From Cyclobacterium xiamenense (GTDB lineage: Bacteria > Bacteroidota > Bacteroidia > Cytophagales > Cyclobacteriaceae), in contig NZ_WIOK01000007.1 in the NCBI RefSeq assembly GCF_009467825.1, positions 16,468 to 80,467 of the forward strand: DNA of 64,000 bases, written 5' to 3'. This document shows, in pieces, positions 26,586 through 35,283 of the stretch; within the stretch, counting starts at the first letter, position 1; each line of letters starts with the position of its first letter. Both the position numbers and the translations under genes were made by a program. The notes beneath the pieces were generated by a model. The model ran no database searches, had not been told where the DNA came from, and was given only the letters and a program-made list of their open reading frames with translations.

Positions 26586-27697
26586 TACCGAACGCAAGCT
26601 GGGTTAAGGGGTTCATTGGCGGTCTGAAGACGAACCGGCAGGGGCTCTATTCCGATAGGAAAGTGGTGGTATTTGAATCGGATGACTGGGGAGCCATCCG
26701 CACCCCTTCCCGGGAGGTGTTGCGCGCTTTCAGAAAACAAGGGTTCGATCTTACCGGTAGCCTATACAAGGTAGACGCACTCGCTTCGCGTACGGACCTG
26801 GAAGACCTCTTTGATGTATTGCTCAACCACAAAAATTCCAGCGGTAAATCCCCCGTTTTTACGGCGAATGCGATCATGGCAAATCCTGATTTTGGAAAAA
26901 TTGCGGCATCCGATTTTCTCGAGTACCACTTCGAGCCATTTACGAATACCTTTTTGCGTTACCCCGAGCATGCAACTAATTTGGAGCTGTGGAAGAAGGG
27001 ATTGGAGCTGGGTGTTTTCGTTCCCGAGTATCATGGACGGGAACACGTGAATATCAACCGCTGGTTACAGGCTTTAGCAAAAGGAGATGAACGAACCCTT
27101 TTTTCTTTTCGCTTAGGGAGCACCTATTCCGGAAAAGGGGATTATGCCTACATGGAATCCTTTGACTGGGATTCACCCAACGAGGTCAGTTCTCAGGCAG
27201 AAATCATCCGGGAAGGGGCACGGTTATTCACGGAGACCTTCGGAAAGTCTCCAAGATCGTTTATTGCCCCCTGTTACAATTGGGATCCTGCCCTCGAACA
27301 GATCTTGTCGAGTATTGGTATTTCCTGGATTCAAGGCCTTTCGACGCAGCTCGCTCCCACGGGAGGCTTCGATGCATATCGCCCAATTCGGCATCATTTT
27401 GGCCAATCGAATGGGTTTGGTTCCCGTTACAACGTTCGCAATGTATTCTTTGAACCTGTCAATAATCCGGACGCAGATTGGACCGATGCTGCCATGGCGC
27501 GTATTCAGGCGGCTTTTTTGTTGAAAAAGCCTGCAGTTATCTGTACACACCGATTGAATTACGTCGGGTATATAGACCCTAAAAATAAGTCCAATGGACT
27601 ATATCATCTCAATAAATTGTTACGGGCCATTTTGAAGAAATGGCCGGATGTGGATTTCGTCAGCACCCCTGAGTTGTCTAACGTCATCACATTATAA
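26582..27697 (+). CDS. CE4-like polysaccharide deacetylase family protein (copy 1)
   Basis: A 371-residue protein without signal peptide. VVVFESDDWGAIRTPS near residue 30 looks like the aspartate pair of NodB-type (CE4) deacetylases. VPEYHGREHVNINRW offers metal-binding histidines, RSFIAPCYNWDP resembles the FRPP-type motif, and VICTHRLNYVG the last histidine motif. It is paralogous along its whole length to the protein encoded at 35284. A cytoplasmic deacetylase in this place could act on a nucleotide sugar or lipid-linked intermediate. The exact substrate is unknown and activity is inferred from fold motifs only. It overlaps the polymerase and precedes the CapA gene by 3 nt. Confidence 0.65.
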   Translation: MIPNASWVKGFIGGLKTNRQGLYSDRKVVVFESDDWGAIRTPSREVLRAFRKQGFDLTGSLYKVDALASRTDLEDLFDVLLNHKNSSGKSPVFTANAIMANPDFGKIAASDFLEYHFEPFTNTFLRYPEHATNLELWKKGLELGVFVPEYHGREHVNINRWLQALAKGDERTLFSFRLGSTYSGKGDYAYMESFDWDSPNEVSSQAEIIREGARLFTETFGKSPRSFIAPCYNWDPALEQILSSIGISWIQGLSTQLAPTGGFDAYRPIRHHFGQSNGFGSRYNVRNVFFEPVNNPDADWTDAAMARIQAAFLLKKPAVICTHRLNYVGYIDPKNKSNGLYHLNKLLRAILKKWPDVDFVSTPELSNVITL

Positions 27698-27700
27698 GCC

Positions 27701-28843
27701 ATGACGAAAATAAAAATTGGTTTTACCGGAGACTTCTGCCCCTGGCAGCGGGTGCAAGATCGTTTTTTTAATGGTAACTGGATGGGTGGTTTTCGGGAAG
27801 TACTTCCGTTTTTTCACGAAAACGATTGCAATATCATTGATCTGGAATGCCCGCTAACAAACGCAACTGGAAAAATCAGGAAAACCGGACCGCATATTAA
27901 GTCGGCCCCTAAGACTTCAGAGATACTGAAGCACCTTAATTGTGAACTTGTGGTGACGGCGAATAATCATTTTAAGGATTACGGATGGGCGGGAATGAAA
28001 GAAAGTTACGAGGCTTTGCGGTCGCAGAACATCGGATGGTGTGGAAGCGGGATAAATCGCCAGGAGGCATCCAAAACCAACTTTCTGGCAATTAAAGGGG
28101 TATCGATTGCTGTCATAAACATGGCAGAAAATGAATGGACGACCACCCATGGGGAAGAGCCCGGTTGTCATGCCATTGATTACCCAATAGCCTTGCAAAA
28201 GATCCAGGAAGCGAGGAATGAAAACGTCGATGTTGTTATCGTGGTATTGCATGGGGGGCACGAACATTATTCGCTGCCAAGCCCCCGGATGAAAGCCCAA
28301 TTTCGTTTTATGATTGATGCAGGAGCAGATGCCGTGGTTGGACACCATACGCACATTGTATCGGGGTACGAAGTGTATAAAAACAAGCCTATTTTTTTTA
28401 GTTTAGGAAATTTTTGTTTCGATTGGCCGGGTTTGAGAAACGGCACCTGGAATAAAGGGATGCTGTTGCGATTGCTGTTTGAAAAAGGGCAACATCCGAC
28501 GTTCGAAATCACCCATATCCATCAAAACGATGATTTTGTAGGTGTTCGTCTTGCCGATGAAAGGCTGGTTCAACAACTGGAAAGAGAACAGCTACATTTG
28601 AACGAGATCATAGCGGACGATCGAGAATTGGGTCGTGCATTTGATCGCTATGCGGAGAGGTTGAGTAGCGTGATGTGCAGTCGCATTCAGCCGTATCAAA
28701 ACCGCTTTCTGGTCGGGCTCCACAAACGGGGCTTTCTTCCCGACCTGATGGGGCCTTCGAAAAGGAAAATGCTGCAAATTCTCGCTCAGTGTGAATCCCA
28801 CCGAGAGGTTTTGTTATGGACCTTAAAAAATTCTCCTTATTAA
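27701..28843 (+). CDS. CapA/PgsA-like metallophosphatase family protein
   Basis: A 380-residue CapA-family protein (calcineurin-like phosphoesterase fold). The metal-binding motifs are in order: IGFTGDFCPW (Asp), IIDLECPLT, VVTANNHFKDYGW (Asn-His), VVLHGGHEHYSLPS and VVGHHTHIVSGYEVY; FFSLGNFCFDW follows. Family members include PgsA/CapA, required for poly-gamma-glutamate capsules, but many occur in polysaccharide loci. There is no signal peptide or N-terminal membrane anchor here, unlike PgsA, so it may be a cytoplasmic hydrolase working with the neighbouring AsnB and ATP-grasp proteins. A 4-nt gap leads to asnB. Confidence 0.85.
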   Translation: MTKIKIGFTGDFCPWQRVQDRFFNGNWMGGFREVLPFFHENDCNIIDLECPLTNATGKIRKTGPHIKSAPKTSEILKHLNCELVVTANNHFKDYGWAGMKESYEALRSQNIGWCGSGINRQEASKTNFLAIKGVSIAVINMAENEWTTTHGEEPGCHAIDYPIALQKIQEARNENVDVVIVVLHGGHEHYSLPSPRMKAQFRFMIDAGADAVVGHHTHIVSGYEVYKNKPIFFSLGNFCFDWPGLRNGTWNKGMLLRLLFEKGQHPTFEITHIHQNDDFVGVRLADERLVQQLEREQLHLNEIIADDRELGRAFDRYAERLSSVMCSRIQPYQNRFLVGLHKRGFLPDLMGPSKRKMLQILAQCESHREVLLWTLKNSPY

Positions 28844-28847
28844 AACG

Positions 28848-30731
28848 ATGTGTGGACTTAGTGGATATTTTCTAAAAAATGGGGGAGAAACAAATTCTGC
28901 CACCATGTTATCGATGTTGGCGATACAACGTCATCGGGGACCCGATGACTCCGGCGTGGCAGGAATTGACATGCGAAGTGGTAGGATAGAGAAATTGGAT
29001 GGTCATGTTTTGTCTACGTTTGAAACGAAACCGAACCTTGTTTTTGGCTTTAATCGGTTAAGCATCTTAGATGTAAGCCATGCCGGACATCAGCCCATGA
29101 TAAATGAGGATGCGAATGTAGCGCTGATGATGAACGGAGAGGTGTACAATGCGTTTGATTTCAAATCATCCCTGATAGACAAAGGGTATCGGTTTGAGGG
29201 GAATAGCGATACCGAGGTAGTGTTGAACCTCTATCTGGAATATGGTCTCGATGGGATGCTTGACCGATTGAATGGCATGTTTGCACTGGCAATATTTGAT
29301 GGCCGGAAGGGATCGTTGTATTTGATTCGAGACCGGGTGGGTATCAAGCCACTGTATGTGCTGACCGATCGGAATTATATTGCGTTCGCCTCTGAAATAA
29401 AGAGTTTCAAAGCACTACCACAGGTGGAATTAGCATTGGATGAGTCAAAGCTGTCCGAGTTCCTGCTATTCAGAAACGTGATTAACCAGACGCTTTTTAA
29501 AGATATCGTCAATATTACACCGGGAACCTATTGGGAAATTCCTGCTTCCGGCGAAATCAGTGAGTTTTGCTATTACGATATCCGCAAAGAAGGCGGGCAA
29601 TCTACTGCAGTTGGTCAAAAAGAGCTTGAAGCAGCATTACGAAATTCAGTAAGCAGGCAAATGATCAGTGATGTAAAGCTGGGCTGCCAACTTTCCGGCG
29701 GCGTAGATTCTTCGCTGGTAACAGCTTTTGCGGCATCCACTTTACCTAAAGGGTCTTTGGAGACGGTTTCCATCGTGTTTAGTGAGGAAAATTTTTCCGA
29801 AAAAAAGTACATGGATCGGGTGGCAGCTGATTTTCAACTTCTGTCGCACCAATTCAACTTGGATGCCTCCGCCTATTTGAACCTGATTGATGAGGCGGTA
29901 TGGCATTTCGAGCAGCCCTTGAATCACCCAAACACCATTGGTATCAAACTATTGAGCCGTGAAGCAAAAAAGCACGTGACGGTATTGTTGAGTGGAGAAG
30001 GCGCGGACGAGGCGTTGGCCGGGTATCGTAGGTTTTTGCCAGGTTGTGCAAAACTACTTTCCCTAACAACTTTAAAGAAAGCAATAAAAAACCGGGGGTA
30101 CTTTCTTCCATTCGTTCGTGTATGGGGAGAGGAAATCTCGCGCTACGTATTGCAAACCGCCTTCGGAGATCTTGCGGTTGCAAAAGCCATTTATCCCAGA
30201 TTTTCCGTTCGCAGCGCACTCCAACGCCGCAGCGCTATCTGGCATTCGATTGAGGATAGGTCTTCAAAAAAGAAACGCAAGTACGAGTTGTTGACCTACC
30301 TGCCTGATTTACTGATGCGACAGGATAAAATGTCCATGGCACATAGCATTGAGAACCGCGTTCCATTTTTGGACAACGAAATGTTAACGGCCGCGATGCA
30401 AGTAGACGATGCACTGCTAATTCGAAAAAAAAGAGGAAAATGGGAAGGCAAGTTCCTTTTGAAAGAGCTATGTATGGAGCTATTTGACGAGCACTTCGCT
30501 TACCGGGATAAAATGGGCTTTGGCATTCCGCTCAAATCGTTTTTTTCCTCCATTCCTTTTCAGACCCGGTGGGAACGAGAGTTGTTGCCAGGTATTCAGA
30601 AAAGAGGCATTTTTAATTCGAAACCACTTGCCCGATGGATGAAGAACCCGGGAGCAATGACTGCTGAAAAACTGGATGCTATTTGGTTGATGGTGGGATT
30701 CGAGATTTGGGCAAACCAATACATTGATTAG
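28848..30731 (+). CDS. asnB: Glutamine-dependent asparagine synthase family protein (AsnB)
   Basis: A 627-residue two-domain enzyme. The N-terminal class II glutaminase domain begins MCGLSGYF with the nucleophile Cys2, followed by RHRGPDDSG and NGEVYN. The C-terminal synthetase domain has the PP-loop LSGGVDSSLVTAF at about residues 282-294 and LLSGEGADEALAGY. In polysaccharide loci AsnB homologues usually amidate the carboxylate of a uronic acid or of a linked amino acid rather than making free asparagine. It stands between CapA and ATP-grasp genes (gap 4 nt upstream, none downstream), so a joint amidation or ligation reaction is plausible. Confidence 0.9.
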   Translation: MCGLSGYFLKNGGETNSATMLSMLAIQRHRGPDDSGVAGIDMRSGRIEKLDGHVLSTFETKPNLVFGFNRLSILDVSHAGHQPMINEDANVALMMNGEVYNAFDFKSSLIDKGYRFEGNSDTEVVLNLYLEYGLDGMLDRLNGMFALAIFDGRKGSLYLIRDRVGIKPLYVLTDRNYIAFASEIKSFKALPQVELALDESKLSEFLLFRNVINQTLFKDIVNITPGTYWEIPASGEISEFCYYDIRKEGGQSTAVGQKELEAALRNSVSRQMISDVKLGCQLSGGVDSSLVTAFAASTLPKGSLETVSIVFSEENFSEKKYMDRVAADFQLLSHQFNLDASAYLNLIDEAVWHFEQPLNHPNTIGIKLLSREAKKHVTVLLSGEGADEALAGYRRFLPGCAKLLSLTTLKKAIKNRGYFLPFVRVWGEEISRYVLQTAFGDLAVAKAIYPRFSVRSALQRRSAIWHSIEDRSSKKKRKYELLTYLPDLLMRQDKMSMAHSIENRVPFLDNEMLTAAMQVDDALLIRKKRGKWEGKFLLKELCMELFDEHFAYRDKMGFGIPLKSFFSSIPFQTRWERELLPGIQKRGIFNSKPLARWMKNPGAMTAEKLDAIWLMVGFEIWANQYID

Positions 30732-31757
30732 ATGATTGCTATTCACAATAGTACCTTTGGGTTTCATCCCCGATGGATTGCGTACTGCGAAAAGCGGGGA
30801 ATTGCCTATAAATTGGTAAACTGCTATGCCAACGACCTCGTGGATCAATTGAGAGAGTGTAGGGCCCTGATGTGGCATTTTAATCAGGGGAATCACCGCG
30901 ATAATCTCATTGCCAAGCAGGTCTTGTTTGCATTGGAGCACACCGGCTTTCAGGTATTTCCAGATTTCCGTACCGCCTGGCATTTTGATGACAAAGTAGC
31001 TCAGAAATACCTCTTTGAGGCAATCGATGCGCCGCTTGTCCCGAGTTACGTCTACTTTTCGCAAGCAGAGGCACTGGATTGGGCGCATCAAGCGACGTTC
31101 CCCAAGGTATTTAAATTGAGGAATGGCGCCGGGTCCCAGAATGTTCGACTCATCCCAACCCGGTCGGAGGCTATTCGAACCATCAACAAAGCGTTTTCTA
31201 CCGGTTTCCCTAAATACGATTCGTGGGGAAGTCTACGGGAACGACTGTATAAATTTCGACGAGGAAAAGCCTCGGTACATGAGGTGCTTAAGGGCGTTGC
31301 CCGGCTTTTTTATGCACCTCCCTATGCACGCATGGGATCCCGGGAAGTGGGGTACGTGTACTTCCAGGATTTCGTTCCGCATAACGATTCGGATATCCGT
31401 ATCATCGTCATCGGAGGTAAGGCCTTCGGTCTGAAGCGATTTGTGAGGGAGGGGGATTTTCGTGCATCCGGAAGTGGTAGTTTTGCTTATTCCCGGGACT
31501 TGTTCGACATTCGGTGCGTCCAAATTGCCTTTGATACCGTGCGACGTTTGAAATTGCAGGTCGGTGTTTTTGATTTTGTTTTTGATTCGGAAAATAACCC
31601 GCTAATCGTTGAGGTAAGTTACGGTTACGCACATGCCGCCTATGACCATTGTCCCGGATACTGGGATACGCAACTGGACTGGCATGAAGGCAAAACTGTA
31701 AAAGAGGAGTGGATGGTGGAATTAATGCTAACTTGTTTGGAGGTTGAATTCCACTAA
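30732..31757 (+). CDS. ATP-grasp family ligase
   Basis: A 341-residue ATP-grasp protein of the RimK-like type. The central part has FPKVFKLRNGAGSQNVRLI (ATP-binding lysine strand), the glycine-rich segment is replaced by a long basic insert, and DSDIRIIVIGGKAFGLKRFV followed by GVFDFVFDSENNPLIVEVS gives the Mg-binding acidic residues. Such enzymes join a carboxylate to an amine using ATP, for example an amino acid to a uronic acid or peptide. It begins at the base after the asnB stop and its end overlaps the GT4 gene by 14 nt, so it is part of the same operon. Substrate unknown. Confidence 0.82.
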   Translation: MIAIHNSTFGFHPRWIAYCEKRGIAYKLVNCYANDLVDQLRECRALMWHFNQGNHRDNLIAKQVLFALEHTGFQVFPDFRTAWHFDDKVAQKYLFEAIDAPLVPSYVYFSQAEALDWAHQATFPKVFKLRNGAGSQNVRLIPTRSEAIRTINKAFSTGFPKYDSWGSLRERLYKFRRGKASVHEVLKGVARLFYAPPYARMGSREVGYVYFQDFVPHNDSDIRIIVIGGKAFGLKRFVREGDFRASGSGSFAYSRDLFDIRCVQIAFDTVRRLKLQVGVFDFVFDSENNPLIVEVSYGYAHAAYDHCPGYWDTQLDWHEGKTVKEEWMVELMLTCLEVEFH

Positions 31758-32838
31758 ACGAATTTGCATGGTCATTCATTCGCTTCAAGCCGGAGGCATG
31801 GAAAGAGTGATGTCGGAGATCGTAAACCATGCTGCCTCTCTAGGGACCTACGAGGTGCACGTCGTGCTTTTCGGTGTAAATCCGGAAGTTTTTTATCCAT
31901 TGGCTGATGGGATTACAGTACATCGACCCCATTTTAAATTTGATCGTTCGAGATTGTTTATAAGTAGCCTACGGACGCTCTATTTCCTAAGAAAAACCCT
32001 CAGCCACTTACAGCCGCATGCCGCGCTTAGTTTTGGGGAATATTGGAACAGCTTTGTACTGATATCCCTGCTGGGTACAAGTGTTCCTTTGTTTGTATCG
32101 GATCGAAGTCAACCAGGAAAGGCGTTGAGCCGAACCCAGGAAAGACTACGGAATTGGTTGTATCCGAAGGCAAAAGGTGTGATCGCTCAAACATCGAACG
32201 CAAGGCGAATCTATAAAACGAAATATAAGCATCCGAACATCACCGTGATCGGGAATCCCATACGGCAAATCCTCTCCGGTCCTTATCGGGAAGAGGGACG
32301 AGAAAATACGATCCTGATGGTTGGTAGACTGATTGCTACAAAGCACCAAGATCGCCTTATTCGGATATTTTTAGAGATTGATGAGCGAAACTGGAAGCTC
32401 GTCTTGGTGGGATACGACCACCTCAAGCAAAACCATCGTGCACGCTTGCAACATATGATTGATGAAAACGGAGCACAGGATCGAATTTTTCTGGTAGGAA
32501 AGCAAGCAAATGTGGATAGTTATTATCTAAAAAGTAAAATTTTCGCGTTTACATCCAGTTCCGAGGGTTTTCCCAACGTGATCGGAGAGGCATTATCCGC
32601 TGGATTGCCCGTAGTTGCGTACGATTGTGATTCAGGCCCTTCGGATTTAATCCACCATGGCCAAAATGGCTTTTTGGTGCCCGTATTTGACGATAAACGT
32701 TTTAAAGCGTGTCTTTCGCGACTTATGCAGGACCACTTGTTGCGTACAAAAATGGCAATCAATGCTACCCGAAGCGTAAAAAAATTTAAAAGGGAGAAAA
32801 TTGCCCAACGGTTTTTGGATTTTCTAGCTCCCAGATAG
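31744..32838 (+). CDS. GT4 family glycosyltransferase
   Basis: A 364-residue GT-B enzyme. ICMVIHSLQAGGMERVMSEI at the N-terminus is the classic GT4 opening; ILMVGRLIATKHQDRLIRIF starts the donor domain, and SSEGFPNVIGEALSAGLPVV carries the E-x7-E motif, followed by DCDSGPSDLIHHGQNGFLV. It resembles GalNAc/galactose-type transferases of O-antigen loci, but the sugar cannot be named. The start is TTG 31744, inside the ATP-grasp gene. It ends the operon that begins at 24199; a 790-nt region without intact genes follows. Confidence 0.9.
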   Translation: MNSTKRICMVIHSLQAGGMERVMSEIVNHAASLGTYEVHVVLFGVNPEVFYPLADGITVHRPHFKFDRSRLFISSLRTLYFLRKTLSHLQPHAALSFGEYWNSFVLISLLGTSVPLFVSDRSQPGKALSRTQERLRNWLYPKAKGVIAQTSNARRIYKTKYKHPNITVIGNPIRQILSGPYREEGRENTILMVGRLIATKHQDRLIRIFLEIDERNWKLVLVGYDHLKQNHRARLQHMIDENGAQDRIFLVGKQANVDSYYLKSKIFAFTSSSEGFPNVIGEALSAGLPVVAYDCDSGPSDLIHHGQNGFLVPVFDDKRFKACLSRLMQDHLLRTKMAINATRSVKKFKREKIAQRFLDFLAPR

Positions 32839-33163
32839 GTCTTAGTGGTTTGGTAGGAGTGGATAAGTCATTGTTTAGATAATGTAAAAATTCATCCAGC
32901 TACAAGTAAAGTAACGAATGTACCGATTTAGAAAACCCTTGCGAATGATGATCCGTTTTGATTTTGCTAATAAGATGTTGCGGTAAAGTTTTTTTTGAAA
33001 AACGGACAGAGATAGTATTTGAATCAAAGTCTATTTAGTCTAATTGGAACCTATATTCAGAAATACCCTATAAACTCGAATAATTAGGTAGTCTAGCGAA
33101 TTAAAAAGTATTCTCAAATCAGTTACATAACAAATAGTAAATCGTTCGATTGGGATCTTGGTT

Positions 33164-33601
33164 TATGTCGGTAGCAGATTTTATATAAGGTGTTTAAATT
33201 GGTTACTTAAAAAAAATAGAATTGAAAAATACCTAAGCATGAAGATTTATTGCAAAGGAACCCAGAGTTAATGATTTCGATAAAGTATCATTAGGTGATA
33301 GGCTAGTTGTTTTTATGAACCTCCATTTTTTAGCCCTTGATTACAGTTACATTACTGCCTTAATATTGATTGATCAAAGCCTCTAACAGATCTTGGAGTA
33401 ATTCGTGAAATTAGCGTCGGGAATATGGGATATATTGAAATTAACTTTACTTTATTACCTGGATTAAAGCCTGGTAATAATGGTATCAGCGGAGCGGGAA
33501 GTGTTTTGAGGGGGAATATAGATGATTACAGGATGTTAACTGAAAATTTGGCAAAAGCCGTGGGGGTATTAGAATTTTTCTTAAAAAATAATGAATCATA
33601 G
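33164..33601 (+). pseudogene. Decayed hexapeptide-repeat O-acetyltransferase
   Basis: Translated in pieces, this region gives a recognisable left-handed beta-helix acetyltransferase: YVGSRFYIRCLNWLLKKNRI at the start, INDFDKVSLGDRLVVFMNLH in the middle, and LLPGLKPGNNGISGAGSVLR near the end, which matches the usual ILPGVxIGxNxIIGAGSVV stretch. Frames shift between the pieces and stop codons occur (for example near 33269 and 33385), and catalytic histidine positions are lost, so it is a pseudogene. It would once have acetylated a sugar hydroxyl. Bases 32839-33163 before it are AT-rich without a recognisable gene. Confidence 0.75.
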
Positions 33602-33628
33602 TAGCCAAGTTTTTAGTATCGATAAAAA

Positions 33629-34849
33629 ATGAAAGTCCTTCAAATCAACGCTAACGTGAACTTTGGAAGTACTGGAAGAATTACCGAAGACATCGGTAGT
33701 ATATTAATAGAGAACGGTCATGAGAGTTTTATTGCGTATGGTCGGGGAAATCCTTCCAGTAAATCCCAATTAATCAAGATAGGAGATTTTTGGGATATAT
33801 ATGCTCATGGTTTGAAAACCGTGTTGCTCGATCGGCATGGTTTTGGTTCATCGTATGCTACGAAGCAATTATTACTTCAAGTAGAAAGAATTAAGCCTGA
33901 TTTGGTAGGGTTACACAATCTTCATGGGTATTATTTGAATATTGAGATCTTATTTAATTACCTTAAGAAACTGGATATACCAGTTGTTTGGACGTTGCAC
34001 GACACCTGGAGTTTCACAGGGCATTGTACTTTTTTTGATTCAGTGGGTTGTGAAAAATGGAAAACAACCTGTTCTAAATGTCCGAAAACCAGGAGATATC
34101 CCTCGTCCTATTTTATGGATCAGTCAAGGAGAAACTTTGAGGATAAAAGGAGGGTTTTCAATCATGTAAACAAGCTTCATTTTGTTACGCCGTCTTATTG
34201 GTTAAGTGAAAAAGTTCGGCAATCCTTTTTAAGTACCTATCCATTGAATGTAATACCTAACGGAGTGGACTTGAATGTATTCCAGGGAATTTCTAATTCG
34301 CAAATTGCGAATCATAAGAGCAGGTATGGTATTTCCAAATCAAAAAGGATAATCTTAGGAGTAGCTAATATATGGGATAAACGCAAGGGTTTGGGCGACT
34401 TTATTAAATTGCGTAAATTTTTAGGGGAAGCGTTTCATTTTGTTCTAATTGGGTTAAACCCTTCCCAAATCCAATCCTTGCCTTCTGGAATTTTAGGTAT
34501 TCGAAGAACAGATAGCGTTGAGGAATTGAAACGTTGGTATTCATCTAGCGACGTATTTATTAATCCTACCTATCAGGATAATTTCCCAACTACTAATATA
34601 GAAGCACTGGCTTGTGGCACTCCCGTTATCACATATGACACGGGAGGTAGTCCTGAGGCCATTAATCCCTTAACGGGTATAGTGGTTAAGAAAGGGGATT
34701 TTGAAGGTTTACTATCTGCGATTGAAAAGCTTCTATCCAAAAATAAAGATCAGGTAAAAGCAGATTGTAGAGTAAGGGCTGAGAGGTTATTCAATAAAAA
34801 CGAAAGATATTTGGATTATCTTAACCTGTATGAATCCTTGGTTAATTGA
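33629..34849 (+). CDS. GT4 family glycosyltransferase, colanic-acid WcaC-like
   Basis: A 406-residue GT-B enzyme. It begins MKVLQINANVNFGSTGRI, typical for the WcaC-like group. The stretch VWTLHDTWSFTGHCTFFDSV followed by a pair of CxxC-like cysteines (TTCSKCPKTRRYPS) is characteristic of this subgroup. The donor domain has LGVANIWDKRKGLGDFI, and FPTTNIEALACGTPVITYDT carries the E-x7-E-like motif. It should add a sugar such as galactose or fucose to the lipid-linked unit; the sugar is inferred only. It stands alone, with decayed DNA upstream and a 434-nt gap downstream, and is more AT-rich than the operon before it. Confidence 0.88.
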   Translation: MKVLQINANVNFGSTGRITEDIGSILIENGHESFIAYGRGNPSSKSQLIKIGDFWDIYAHGLKTVLLDRHGFGSSYATKQLLLQVERIKPDLVGLHNLHGYYLNIEILFNYLKKLDIPVVWTLHDTWSFTGHCTFFDSVGCEKWKTTCSKCPKTRRYPSSYFMDQSRRNFEDKRRVFNHVNKLHFVTPSYWLSEKVRQSFLSTYPLNVIPNGVDLNVFQGISNSQIANHKSRYGISKSKRIILGVANIWDKRKGLGDFIKLRKFLGEAFHFVLIGLNPSQIQSLPSGILGIRRTDSVEELKRWYSSSDVFINPTYQDNFPTTNIEALACGTPVITYDTGGSPEAINPLTGIVVKKGDFEGLLSAIEKLLSKNKDQVKADCRVRAERLFNKNERYLDYLNLYESLVN

Positions 34850-35283
34850 AGAATAACTATTTGTATAATTATATCACGAAAAGCGTATGTTGGTTATATT
34901 AACTATTTTGGTTGATGAAAGATTAACGAATCCAATATAGGCCGATCGCTGCTCCAATGGACGAAACAGTATTTCTAGGCTCCCGGTATTCGAACTGATG
35001 TGGTCTACAGGGATCGGCTGTCTTTCTGTTCTTATTATATGATCTACCACTTGATTATTGCCAAGCCTCTAAATCATCAGTGGGGCAATCAGTACGGTAA
35101 TAGATCTTTGAATCTGTTTAAAGGGTGTAATTAGAAGCACACTCACTATGCTGCCGTTGTAGGTAGATAGCTCATAAAGCTTTCCATAGGAATGTGTTTT
35201 ATTGCGCGTAACCTTACACTTAGCGATATTTCTTTTTCAGGGACCCATGTTGAATCATTGGTTTCAGATAAATCGATTTAGTT
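34850..35283. other. Gap without a recognised gene
   Basis: In this 434-nt stretch I see no intact gene. A short frame near 35038 (IYHLIIAKPLNHQWGNQYGN) could be a coding remnant but matches nothing I know. The promoter for the second deacetylase gene may be in the last 100 bases; no clear element could be fixed. Confidence 0.4.

Noticed and set aside
30480..31091. 203-codon frame on the - strand
   Set aside because: Shadow of the 3' end of asnB and the 5' part of the ATP-grasp gene; no recognisable domain.
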